From assembly GCF_009829925.1 (NCBI RefSeq), contig NZ_SNVJ01000011.1, positions 85,706 through 149,705 on the forward strand: a stretch of DNA of 64,000 nucleotides. Direction: 5' to 3'. Source of the stretch: Teichococcus coralli (lineage in GTDB: Bacteria > Pseudomonadota > Alphaproteobacteria > Acetobacterales > Acetobacteraceae). A program made the position numbers and the translations under genes. The notes beneath the pieces were generated by a model. The model saw nothing but the letters and a program-made list of their open reading frames with translations. It ran no database searches and was not told the DNA's origin. This document shows, one piece after another, positions 35,217 to 45,352 of the stretch (positions within the stretch are counted from its first letter, which is position 1; each line of letters starts with the position of its first letter).

Positions 35217-36273
35217 ACCTGCCCCTCAACGCGGAGCCGCCGGCAAGGCGGCCAAGCCGGCGGCGCCGCCGCCGCCCGCCGTGCGGCCGCGCTACCTGGC
35301 CGCCGTCTTCGGCAGCGCCCTCGGCGCGCTGGCGCTGTTCTACGGCGCGCTGTTCACGCTGCGGGCGACGGAGAACCTGCCGCCGCCCGCCTTCTCCAAC
35401 TCGATCTGCGTGGACGAGAAGCTCGCCTTCCACCGCGAGCACCCGATCGGCGACCCGAACCTGCTGGTGATCGGCTCCTCGGTGGCCTGGCGCCATTTCG
35501 ACGGCGCCGTGCTGGTGCAGGATTCGCCCACCGTGAAGCCGCTGAACGGCGCCTTCTGCGGGCTGAGCGTCAACCAGACCCGCTACGTGGCCGACTGGTT
35601 CCTCGACCGCAGGCCGAGCATCCAGGACGTCCTGCTGATCACCTCGCCGCAGGACTTCGAGAACTGCACGACCACCCGGACGGCGCTGTTCGACGCCGAG
35701 GACGTCGAGGACTACGTGCTCGCCCGCGGCACGCCCTGGGGCTACTACCTGCGCTACTTCGACATCTTCTCGCTTGCCCGCAACGCCAGCGAGATCGCGG
35801 CCAAGCGCAGCGGCGAGAACTGGGTGGACCCGCTGGTCTTCGACCCCTATGGCGGCGGCCCGCTCCATACCCGCAAGAGCCGCGAGACGCCGCTCTACGG
35901 CATGGTCAAGCAGCTGGACGACGCCTGCTTCGACGCGCTGGGCAGGCTCAGCGCCCGGCTGCAGAAGGAAGGCCGGCGCCTGATGGTCGCCTCGACGCCG
36001 CTGAACCCGGAATGGAAGGAAAGCGGCGATCCCAGCGGGCGGACCGTCGCGGTGTTCACCCGCCGCATCCGCGAGACCCTGGCGAACAACGCGCTGGCCG
36101 AGTTCTGGGACGGGGACGCCGCGCAGGTGGTCGGGCCCGCCGGCTTCTTCGACGCCATCCATCTGCGCTGGTCGGCGGCGAAGACCTACACGGCGGCGCT
36201 GGCGAAGGCGCTGCACCCCGGCATCACCAGCACGCCGCGGGCGATGACCAAAACCGAGGGCAACAAGCTCTGA
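35209..36273 (+). CDS. Membrane-anchored SGNH-like protein of the acyl-transfer cassette
   Basis: This 354-residue protein has a Pro/Ala-rich cytoplasmic start, one membrane helix (YLAAVFGSALGALALFYGALF, about residues 30-50) and a large periplasmic domain. LLVIGSSVAWRHFDGAVL resembles block I of SGNH/GDSL hydrolases with a candidate Ser, and FFDAIHLRWSAAKTY has the D-x-x-H of block V. Such proteins often act with MBOAT proteins as the periplasmic transferase or esterase, like AlgX/AlgJ or PatB. The eight-base overlap with the carrier gene supports one function. The final step on the target glycan is inferred. Confidence 0.75.
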   Translation: MDEPAPQRGAAGKAAKPAAPPPPAVRPRYLAAVFGSALGALALFYGALFTLRATENLPPPAFSNSICVDEKLAFHREHPIGDPNLLVIGSSVAWRHFDGAVLVQDSPTVKPLNGAFCGLSVNQTRYVADWFLDRRPSIQDVLLITSPQDFENCTTTRTALFDAEDVEDYVLARGTPWGYYLRYFDIFSLARNASEIAAKRSGENWVDPLVFDPYGGGPLHTRKSRETPLYGMVKQLDDACFDALGRLSARLQKEGRRLMVASTPLNPEWKESGDPSGRTVAVFTRRIRETLANNALAEFWDGDAAQVVGPAGFFDAIHLRWSAAKTYTAALAKALHPGITSTPRAMTKTEGNKL

Positions 36274-36336
36274 GGCGGCGGCGGCCGCGCCGGGAACGGG
36301 CAAGCCCTTTCCGGCGCGGCGGCGCGCTCCGCGCCC

Positions 36337-36765
36337 TCAGCCTTCCGGCAGGATCTGGTGCTTGTGGCCGGGGGCCTCGATCAGCTCGATGATGAGGCTG
36401 AGCGGGCTCATGAAGAACTGGATGGGCCGCCCGCCATAGGCCACCGCCGGATTGGGCTCGGCGATCGGCAGGCAATGCGCGTCCCGCAGGCGCTCGCGCT
36501 CCGCCGCCAGGTCCTCCACCAGGTAGGCGACGTGGTTGAGGATGCGGGACTTCTGCTTCAGCGCCAGCGCCACCGGGCTTTCCTCGCCCAGCGGGGCGAT
36601 CAGCTCGTAGCAGACGCCGGACGCGTCGTGGCCGAACTGCACATGGACCTTGTTGACGGGATCCTCCCATTCGCGGGTCCAGGCGCGGATCCGCAGGGGC
36701 GGGCCCAGCAGGTCGCGGCCGCGCCGCAGCGTCTTCACCACCACGCCGATATGATCGAATTGCAT
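36337..36765 (-). CDS. VOC-superfamily (glyoxalase-fold) protein
   Basis: This 142-residue protein starts MQFDHIGVVVKTL, which gives the first metal-ligand His of the vicinal oxygen chelate fold. ILNHVAYLVEDLAAERE holds the second, and IIELIEAP has a Glu near the end. It recalls methylmalonyl-CoA epimerase-like members. It converges with the acyl-transfer cassette; VOC proteins of this size sometimes accompany FkbH-like genes, so a role in that pathway is possible but unproven. GGGAAG lies upstream of the chosen ATG. Confidence 0.8.
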   Translation of the reverse strand: MQFDHIGVVVKTLRRGRDLLGPPLRIRAWTREWEDPVNKVHVQFGHDASGVCYELIAPLGEESPVALALKQKSRILNHVAYLVEDLAAERERLRDAHCLPIAEPNPAVAYGGRPIQFFMSPLSLIIELIEAPGHKHQILPEG

Positions 36766-36928
36766 GTGCTTCCCAGGCGTCCAGAATCGGTCCGACAAGC
36801 CGCGACCGTTTCACGGCCAGCATACCGCATCGCGGCCGGGCACGGAATCGCGGCGCGAAAGCCGGGCGGCCGCCTGAACGGGACGGTTGGGGGAGAGCCT
36901 GCCTGTCGGGCGAGGGAACCGGCGGGGG

Positions 36929-37004
36929 TGGTGGAGCTGAGGGGAATCGAACCCCTGACCTCCTCATTGCGAACGAGGCGCTCTCCCAACTGAGCTACAG
37001 CCCC
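36929..37004 (-). tRNA. tRNA-Ala(CGC)
   Basis: On the minus strand the sequence folds as a full cloverleaf: acceptor GGGGCTG/CAGCTCC, D-arm GCTC-AGTTGGGA-GAGC, anticodon stem CCTCG/TGAGG with loop TTCGCAA, and T-arm AGGGG-TTCGAAT-CCCCT. Discriminator A and an encoded CCA follow. The anticodon CGC reads the alanine codon GCG, a frequent codon in this GC-rich genome. Confidence 0.95.
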
Positions 37005-37114
37005 ACACTCGCGCGGTGGGCGCGCTTATCCCCGAGGCCGCACAACAAGTCAAGTGGCGCTTGCGGGGGCGGGCAGGGCTTCGTAGATGGGGACCTCACG
37101 ACAAGGGGAATGCG

Positions 37115-37408
37115 ATGTACGCGGTGTTCTGGCTGATCGATCAGGCCATCGGCCTTTATGTCTGGGCCCTGATCATCGCGGCCGTGTTCAGCCTGCTGAT
37201 TGCCTTCAACGTGCTGGACACCCGCAACCGCTTCGTCTGGGCCGTGGCCGACTTCCTCTACAAGCTGACCGAGCCGGCGCTGCGGCCGATCCGCAACTTC
37301 CTGCCGAGCATGGGCGGCATCGACATCTCGCCGATGATCCTGATCCTGCTGCTCTACGCGCTGCGGATCTTCCTCTGGACCACCTTGTGGCCGCTGGTGG
37401 CGCGCTGA
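37115..37408 (+). CDS. YggT-family membrane protein
   Basis: This 97-residue protein has two hydrophobic stretches (residues 5-28 and 70-94) separated by the YggT motif [35 protein letters not shown]. YggT proteins are linked to osmotic shock response and possibly cell division, without a known activity. AAGGGGA lies about six bases before the ATG. The downstream DUF167 gene begins inside its last codons; yggT-yggU pairing is common. Confidence 0.88.
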   Translation: MYAVFWLIDQAIGLYVWALIIAAVFSLLIAFNVLDTRNRFVWAVADFLYKLTEPALRPIRNFLPSMGGIDISPMILILLLYALRIFLWTTLWPLVAR

Positions 37409-37707
37409 AGGGCTGGCGGGCCGTCGAGGGCGGCGTCGAGCTGCGCCTCCGGGCGCAGCCGGGCGCGAGGCGGGACGGGCTCGCCGGCTGGCTGGACGCG
37501 CCCGACGGGCCGCGCCTGAAGGTGGCGGTGCGGGCGCCGCCGGAGGACGGGCGGGCCAACACGGCGATCCGCGCCCTGCTGGCCGCGGCCCTGCATGTCC
37601 CCCCTTCCGCCATTGCGGTGGTGCGGGGGGCGGCGGCGCGGGAAAAGACCTGCCGCATCGCGGGCGACCCGGCCCGCCTGGCCGAGCAACTGGAGAACCT
37701 GCCATGA
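37387..37707 (+). CDS. DUF167 (YggU-like) protein
   Basis: This protein of about 106 residues has the DUF167 pattern [42 protein letters not shown] and [18 protein letters not shown]. Function is unknown; the fold is small alpha/beta. No ATG is present in the right place. A GTG at 37387, inside the 3' end of yggT, is the best start and implies translational coupling. Its stop overlaps the start of folD by four bases. Confidence 0.78.
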   Translation: MAAGGALKGWRAVEGGVELRLRAQPGARRDGLAGWLDAPDGPRLKVAVRAPPEDGRANTAIRALLAAALHVPPSAIAVVRGAAAREKTCRIAGDPARLAEQLENLP

Positions 37708-38546
37708 GCGCCAGCATCATCGACGGCAAGGCCGTGGCCGCGGCGCTGCGCGGCCGCATTGCCGAGCGGGTGGCCGCCCTGCCCTTCACCCCCGGCCTGC
37801 GCGTGGTGCGCGTCGGCGAGGACCCGGCCAGCGGCGTCTATGTCCGCAACAAGGACCGCGCGGCGCAGCAGGCGGGGCTGGACAGCGCCACCATCCAGCT
37901 TCCCGCCGAGACTTCCGAGGCGGCGCTGCTCGGCCTGGTGCGGCAGCTCAACGACGACCCGGCGGTGGACGGCATCCTGGTGCAGCTTCCGCTGCCGCCG
38001 CAGGTCGATCCCGCCAAGGTGCTGGCCGCCATCAACCCGGCCAAGGACGTGGACGGCTTCCACGCGGTGAATGCCGGGCTGCTGGCCTCCGGGCAGAAGG
38101 GGCTGGTGCCCTGCACGCCGAAGGGGGTGATGCACCTGCTCAAGGCCGCCCAGGTGACGGTCGCGGGGGCCAGGGCGGTGGTGGTGGGGCGCTCCAACAT
38201 CGTCGGCAAGCCGATGGCCGCCCTGCTGCTCGCCGCCGACGCCACCGTGACGGTGGCCCATTCCCGCACCCGCGACCTGGCCAGCGAATGCCGCCGGGCG
38301 GAGATCCTGGTCGCCGCCGTGGGGCGGCCGGAGATGGTGCGGGGCGACTGGATCGCCGAGGACGCGGTGGTGATCGACGTCGGCATCAACCGGCTGCCGA
38401 ACGGCGGGCTGGTCGGCGACGTGGAGTTCGCGCCGGCCAGGGAGCGCGCGGCGGCGATCACGCCGGTGCCGGGGGGCGTGGGGCCGATGACCATCGCCTG
38501 CCTGCTGGAGAACACCGTCGAGGCGGCGATCGCCCGGCGGGGGTGA
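37704..38546 (+). CDS. folD: Bifunctional methylenetetrahydrofolate dehydrogenase/cyclohydrolase
   Basis: This 280-residue enzyme has the FolD motifs [18 protein letters not shown] (with the catalytic Lys region), [27 protein letters not shown] and [18 protein letters not shown] for NADP. The last part, [19 protein letters not shown], is diagnostic. It interconverts 5,10-methylene-, methenyl- and 10-formyl-tetrahydrofolate in one-carbon metabolism. It is the last gene of the yggT-yggU-folD run and converges with the AI-2E-family gene, with a REP-like palindrome between. Confidence 0.95.
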   Translation: MSASIIDGKAVAAALRGRIAERVAALPFTPGLRVVRVGEDPASGVYVRNKDRAAQQAGLDSATIQLPAETSEAALLGLVRQLNDDPAVDGILVQLPLPPQVDPAKVLAAINPAKDVDGFHAVNAGLLASGQKGLVPCTPKGVMHLLKAAQVTVAGARAVVVGRSNIVGKPMAALLLAADATVTVAHSRTRDLASECRRAEILVAAVGRPEMVRGDWIAEDAVVIDVGINRLPNGGLVGDVEFAPARERAAAITPVPGGVGPMTIACLLENTVEAAIARRG

Positions 38547-38740
38547 GGGAAGCGGAGCCGCGGGCAGGCGGCGGGATCGCGGCAAGGTCGGGGGCGTTGC
38601 CGGAGGCAGTGCCTCGGACCTCCGAAGCCGCTCTTTTTTCCGGCCGTTTTTGGCGCCGCCTGGCGCAAGGGCCTTTCCCGTCGCCCTTGCGGGGGCCGCT
38701 TCCGCGCTGGGGTGAGCGCGCGCGGCCAGAGCGCCAAAGC

Positions 38741-38797
38741 TGCCAGAAAAAGCAGAAGCAGGGGGTGCGGGGGGGGAATTCAGTCTCCCCCGGCTCT
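38741..38797 (-). repeat. REP-like palindrome, reverse copy without partner
   Basis: CCAGAAAAAGCAGAAGCAGG is followed by GGGGGGGGAATTCAGTCTCCCCC. It lies 15 bases beyond the stop of the minus-strand AI-2E-family gene, in an orientation that could terminate it. No forward copy is seen in the 200 bases to its left. Confidence 0.75.
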
Positions 38798-38811
38798 GCT
38801 GCCCTTCGATC

Positions 38812-40866
38812 TCAGGGGGAATCGCCGGCCGGCTGGGGGGCAGCCTCCTTCGCCACGCCCGAACCCCGCGCTCCGGAGACGGCGGCCTTCAGGCAGGTCG
38901 TCACCGCCGCATGCAGCGAGGCGGTGTAATGGTCCGCGCCGACGGCGCGGGCCTGGGCGGCATCGGTCAGCACCGCCTCGCCCTCCGGCCAGAGCCCGAC
39001 CAGCACCGGAACCTCCGGCATGCGCCGCTTCAGGCGGCGCAGGAGATAGCGCAGATGCGCGGGGCTGCCGCTGATGTCGAGGTAGGAGATGCAGACCATG
39101 GCGACGCCGGCCGTGTCCAGGCGGCTGACCTGCGCGCGCGAGCTGGCCTCGTGGGGGACCACGCGGGCGCCGAGGCCATGCTTGGTGAGCAACTGGGCCA
39201 GCATGGCCGAGGCCGCCTCGTCCAGCGGGCCGCGCCCGGCCAGGCAGAGCACCGGCGTTTCCGAGCCCCAGGCCCCGGCGCGCTCGGCGGGCGGCGGCAG
39301 GGGGAGGTCGGGGGCGGGCTCGTGCGGCACCGCCTGCTCCGCGACGCTCACCCCGGCGGGTGTCGTGTTGTCCGGCCTGGAGCCCTTCTCCGGCGGATCG
39401 CGGTCCGGGGCCTCGGAAAGGTCGTCCACCAGGCCGGCGACGGCATTCCTGATGCCCTCCAGCCGGTGCCGCGGGAGCACGCCGCGCTCCAGGTCGGTGG
39501 CGGCCATGCGCAGGCCCTTCAGGGCGACCTCGTCGTAATAGGCGGTGAGCGAGCGGTCCTGCAGCAGCGTCTCGGCCTGGGCCAGGGCCTCGTCGGTGTC
39601 GCCGGCCAGGATGCGCTGGTAGAAGTTCTGCACCGGCGTCAGGGCGGGGCGGTCGCCCAGCAGCACGTCGAGGAACTCCAGCCGCTCGACATGGCGGCCG
39701 AGCACCACCAGGCAGAGCGTGAGCGGCGTGGCGAGGATCAGGCCGATCGGGCCCCAGAGCCAGGTCCAGAAGATCGCGGCGACAATGACCGAGACGGGCG
39801 AGAGGCCGGTGCTGTGGCCATAGACCATGGGCTCGATCACCTGGCCGATGAGCGGCTCGGTGATCAGGAACAGGGCGGCCGTCCAGATGACCATGGACCA
39901 GCCCGGCGCCGTGCCGGCCGCCAGCAGCAGGGGCAGGCCGGCCGCCAGGATCGGCCCGACATAGGGCACGAAGCGGAAGAGCGCCGCCAGGAGGCCCCAG
40001 ACGACGGGGCTGGGCACGCCGATCAGGAACAGCCCGAACCCCACCAGCACGCCGAAGCAGCTGTTCACCATGAGCTGGGCGAGGAAGTACTTGCTGAGCC
40101 GCCGCCCGGCGTCGTCGAGCGCCTCGGTCGTGCGGTGCAGGTCCCGCGAGCCGAAGAGGCGGATCAGGCGATCGCGCAGGTCCTCCTGCTGGAGCAGGAC
40201 GAAGATGCTGACGATCAGGACGATGAAGGTCGTCTCCAGCGGCCCGAGCACGGGCGAGACGAACTTCTGCACCAGGTCGAGGGTCGAGGATTCGCCGGGG
40301 CGGACCTCCACCGGGACGGGGCGGGGTTCGCCCTTCGCCGGCGTGCCCGCGCCGGGAAGGCTGGGAGCCGGGCCGGAGGCGGGGTCGGAGGCGGGCGGCG
40401 CGGCGGCCGCGGGCGGCTGCCCGGGGCGGGTTCCGGCGTCGTTGTTCAGGCGGCGGGAGAACTCGCTGATCCGCCCGAAGACGCTGGATTGGACGGCGTC
40501 CATCTTTTCCTGGATGGCGCTCTGGTAGCGCGGGGCATCGCGGGCGAGGCCGGCGATCTGCGTGCCGATGATGCTGCCGATGAGCGTGATGATCCCGAGC
40601 GCGAGCAGCACCGCCAGCAGCACCGCGAGCACGCGCGGCAGCTTCAGGCGCCGCAGCAGACGGACCACGGGGGCGAGCACAAAGGAAAGCAGGATGGCGA
40701 GGGTGATGGGGACCAGCACCTCGCGCGCGAAGTACAAGGCGCAGACCGTGACGACGCAGACCACGACGGTGAGGAGATGGGCGGCGTCCGGGCTGGGCGG
40801 CGGCTGGACCTGGGCTGGCGGGCGAGGCTCCGAAGCGGTCGCTGTGCTCATTGGCGGGACTGACAT
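38812..40866 (-). CDS. AI-2E/PerM-family membrane protein with soluble C-terminal domain
   Basis: This protein has 684 residues. The first ~430 are a PerM/YdiK-like (AI-2E transporter family) membrane part with about eight helices, including LFRFVPYVGPILAAGLPLLLA and IGLILATPLTLCLVVLGRHVERLEFLD. A Pro/Ala-rich loop interrupts it near residues 145-190. After a helical region and a charged linker, the last ~160 residues form a soluble alpha/beta domain (TPVLCLAGRGPLDEAASAMLAQLLTKHGLGARVV, VAMVCISYLDISGSPAHLRYLLRRLKRRMPEVPVLVGLW). This resembles a cobalamin-binding or receiver-like Rossmann fold without a visible cofactor His. What it transports or senses is unknown. Confidence 0.82.
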   Translation of the reverse strand: MSVPPMSTATASEPRPPAQVQPPPSPDAAHLLTVVVCVVTVCALYFAREVLVPITLAILLSFVLAPVVRLLRRLKLPRVLAVLLAVLLALGIITLIGSIIGTQIAGLARDAPRYQSAIQEKMDAVQSSVFGRISEFSRRLNNDAGTRPGQPPAAAAPPASDPASGPAPSLPGAGTPAKGEPRPVPVEVRPGESSTLDLVQKFVSPVLGPLETTFIVLIVSIFVLLQQEDLRDRLIRLFGSRDLHRTTEALDDAGRRLSKYFLAQLMVNSCFGVLVGFGLFLIGVPSPVVWGLLAALFRFVPYVGPILAAGLPLLLAAGTAPGWSMVIWTAALFLITEPLIGQVIEPMVYGHSTGLSPVSVIVAAIFWTWLWGPIGLILATPLTLCLVVLGRHVERLEFLDVLLGDRPALTPVQNFYQRILAGDTDEALAQAETLLQDRSLTAYYDEVALKGLRMAATDLERGVLPRHRLEGIRNAVAGLVDDLSEAPDRDPPEKGSRPDNTTPAGVSVAEQAVPHEPAPDLPLPPPAERAGAWGSETPVLCLAGRGPLDEAASAMLAQLLTKHGLGARVVPHEASSRAQVSRLDTAGVAMVCISYLDISGSPAHLRYLLRRLKRRMPEVPVLVGLWPEGEAVLTDAAQARAVGADHYTASLHAAVTTCLKAAVSGARGSGVAKEAAPQPAGDSP

Positions 40867-41051
40867 GCTCCGGCTTTCAAGCGGAGAACGCGCGAGCGCG
40901 AGCGCGGTTACGGACCGCGGCGAAGGCTTTCCCCGGCCCGCCGGCCGGCCTTCGGCGGCGGCTTCCTCCGCCGTGGCGGGCGCGCATGCCGCCGGCGCCG
41001 CAAGGACGGGCGAAGGAGGAAGGGGGCCTGGGAGAGCGCCGCGCCGATGGC

Positions 41052-41098
41052 GGGGAAGGCGGGGCCCGGGGGGGAATCCCTTCCCCCCGGTCCGTTTG
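41052..41098 (-). repeat. Degenerate REP-like palindrome
   Basis: CCGGGGGGGAATCCCTTCCCCCCGG (41067-41091) keeps the shape of the family but has lost the GAATTC centre and the poly-purine arm. It adjoins the stop of the malic enzyme gene. Confidence 0.5.
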
Positions 41099-43396
<2,298 letters not shown>

Positions 43397-43530
43397 GTTC
43401 TCGGGGCTCCCGTGCTTCTTGCCCCCCTTTATGTCGGTCCCGGGCGATGCGGGAAAGCGGGGCGCTTCGCGGGTGCGGTAGAGCGGGAGCCCGGCGGGGG
43501 AGAACGGGGAGGCATGCCTCCCCTTCCCGT

Positions 43531-45108
43531 TCAGGCGCGCTTCACGTTCCAGGGCAAGGGCGCCGGCGCCTCCAGGATGCCGGTGATGTCCTTGCGGAAG
43601 GCGGTGCGGATGGTGAACTGGCCGAGCGGCACGGTGGAGACCTCCTCCAGGCCGAGGCGGCCCAGCTCCATCGCCGCCTTGCGCTGCGCCGCCTCGTCCT
43701 TGGCGTAGAGCCATTCCTGCGTCAGCGCCTCGGCGCGGTCGTTCTTCCACCAGCCGAACCAGCCCTCGGCGCCCTGGCCGCGGATCAGCGGGGACATCGC
43801 CGGGTTGCCGTAGTAGGCGGCGCCGCCGGTGGTGTGGAAGATGCTCCAGCCGCCCTTCTCCACCGGCTCGCGCGAGCCGCGCCGCTGGATCACCGTGCCC
43901 CAGTCGCTCTCCGCCAGCTCGACGTTCATGCCGATGCGCTTCAGCGCGTCGGCCGTCACCTGGCCGAGCGGGCCGATGTCGGGGAAGTCGGTGGGGTTGA
44001 TGATAACGGTCTTCTGGTCGGCGTAGCCGGCCTCCTTGAGCGTGGCGCGCGCCTTGTCGAGGTCGCCCGGCATCAGGTCGGCATGGTCCTCGTAGTAGGG
44101 GGTGTGCTTGGGGAAGATGCTGCGCGTGGTGGTCCAGGTGGAGGGGTCGTCCCCCTGGCTGGCGCGCATGTAGTTCTCCTGGATCACCGACTGCAGCACC
44201 GCGCGGCGCAGCTTCACGTCGTTGAAGGGCGGGTGCAGGTTGTTGAGCCGCATCAGCGCCAGGCGGCCGGCGGTGTCGGTCACCTCGCGGCGGATGTCGC
44301 GGTTGCTGGCCAGCATCGGCTGCAGGTCGGCCAGCGGGCGCTCCCACCAGTCGGCCTCGCCGTTCATCAGCGCCGCCGCGGCGGTGGCGGGGTCGGGGAT
44401 GATCATCCACTCGATGCGCTGGAAGTTCGCCACCTTGCCGCCGGCGGCGGAATCGGGCGGCTCGTCGCGCGGCACGTAGCCGTCGAACTTCTCGTAGACC
44501 ACGCGGCTGCCGGAATTGTACTGGTCGGCCAGGAAGCGGTAGGGGCCGGAGCCGACCATCTCGGTGACGGCCTTGTTGGCATCCGTTTTCGCCAGGCGCT
44601 CGGGCATGATGAAGGCGACGTTCGCCTCCGCCTTGCCGATCGCCAGCAGCAGCTGCGGGAAGGGGCGGGTGAGGCGGATCTCGATCGTGCGGTCGTCCGC
44701 CGCGCGCCACTCGTCCACAACCTTGGCGAGCAACTGGCCGAAGCCGTCGCGCACCGCCCAGCGCTTGAGGCTGGCGACGCAGTCCGCCGCGCGCACCGGC
44801 TCGCCGTCATGGAACTTCAGGCCGGGGCGCAGGCGGATGCGCCAGCGCAGGCCGTCGTCCGAGACCTCGTGGCCCTCGGCCATCTGCGGCTTCACCTCGC
44901 CCGCCTTGTTCACGGCATAGAGCACGTCGAAGACGTAGTAGCCGTGGTTGGCGGTGACGGTGGCGGTGGTCCAGATCGGGTCCAGCGCGCTCAGGTTGGC
45001 CTGCGGGATGAAGCGCAGCAGGCTGTTGCCCTTGTTGCCCTGGGCGAGCGCGGGTGCTGCGAGCAGCGCGGCGCTGGCGCCCAGAAAGGCGCGGCGGTGC
45101 AGGTTCAT
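43531..45108 (-). CDS. ABC transporter peptide-type substrate-binding protein
   Basis: This 525-residue family 5 solute-binding protein is typical of dipeptide/oligopeptide or opine uptake systems. It starts with a Tat-like signal HRRAFLGASAALLAAPALAQ (twin Arg at residues 5-6). It also shows LRPGLKFHDGEPVRAADCVASLKRW, VGSGPYRFL and LRRAVLQSVIQ. The ligand is not evident and no permease or ATPase genes are next to it, so it would work with a transporter encoded elsewhere. The longer upstream frame runs through an inverted pair of REP-like palindromes and is rejected. Confidence 0.9.
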   Translation of the reverse strand: MNLHRRAFLGASAALLAAPALAQGNKGNSLLRFIPQANLSALDPIWTTATVTANHGYYVFDVLYAVNKAGEVKPQMAEGHEVSDDGLRWRIRLRPGLKFHDGEPVRAADCVASLKRWAVRDGFGQLLAKVVDEWRAADDRTIEIRLTRPFPQLLLAIGKAEANVAFIMPERLAKTDANKAVTEMVGSGPYRFLADQYNSGSRVVYEKFDGYVPRDEPPDSAAGGKVANFQRIEWMIIPDPATAAAALMNGEADWWERPLADLQPMLASNRDIRREVTDTAGRLALMRLNNLHPPFNDVKLRRAVLQSVIQENYMRASQGDDPSTWTTTRSIFPKHTPYYEDHADLMPGDLDKARATLKEAGYADQKTVIINPTDFPDIGPLGQVTADALKRIGMNVELAESDWGTVIQRRGSREPVEKGGWSIFHTTGGAAYYGNPAMSPLIRGQGAEGWFGWWKNDRAEALTQEWLYAKDEAAQRKAAMELGRLGLEEVSTVPLGQFTIRTAFRKDITGILEAPAPLPWNVKRA

Positions 45109-45182
45109 GGCGGTTCTCGACCTCCCCTTGGTGGTGCTTCCTGTGCGCGCACCCTGCCCGCCTCTTCCGGGGGTGCCAAGCA

Positions 45183-45232
45183 GGCCGGGGGAAGGAATTC
45201 CCCCGGGCCCCCATCTTTTTTCGTCGGGTTTG
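45183..45232 (+). repeat. REP-like palindrome, forward copy 4
   Basis: GCCGGGGGAAGGAATTCCCC is followed by CGGGCCCCCATCTTTTTTCG. Together with the reverse copy at 45264 it forms a compact unit of about 133 bases in a divergent promoter region, where neither half can act as a terminator for a neighbour. Confidence 0.85.
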
Positions 45233-45263
45233 GGCGCGCCCCTGCCCGCAAGGGAACGCCCAA

Positions 45264-45315
45264 CGAACAGAAAAAAGAAGGCGGGGCGCGGGGGGAAATC
45301 CATTTTCCGCCGCTG
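45264..45315 (-). repeat. REP-like palindrome, reverse copy 4
   Basis: AACAGAAAAAAGAAGGCGGGG leads to GCGGGGGGAAATCCATTTTCC; the centre is degenerate (GAAATC for GAATTC). It is the inverted partner of 45183-45232 and ends 38 bases before mutS. Confidence 0.75.
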
Positions 45316-45352
45316 CTTCCCCCCAGGGCGCGACCTGCTCTAGGAAAGGGGC

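Noticed and set aside
33025..36303. 1092-residue minus-strand frame antisense to the FkbH/ACP/SGNH genes
   Set aside because: It is a GC-driven shadow: low-complexity Arg/Gly/His-rich translation, no domain, and three well-supported genes on the other strand.
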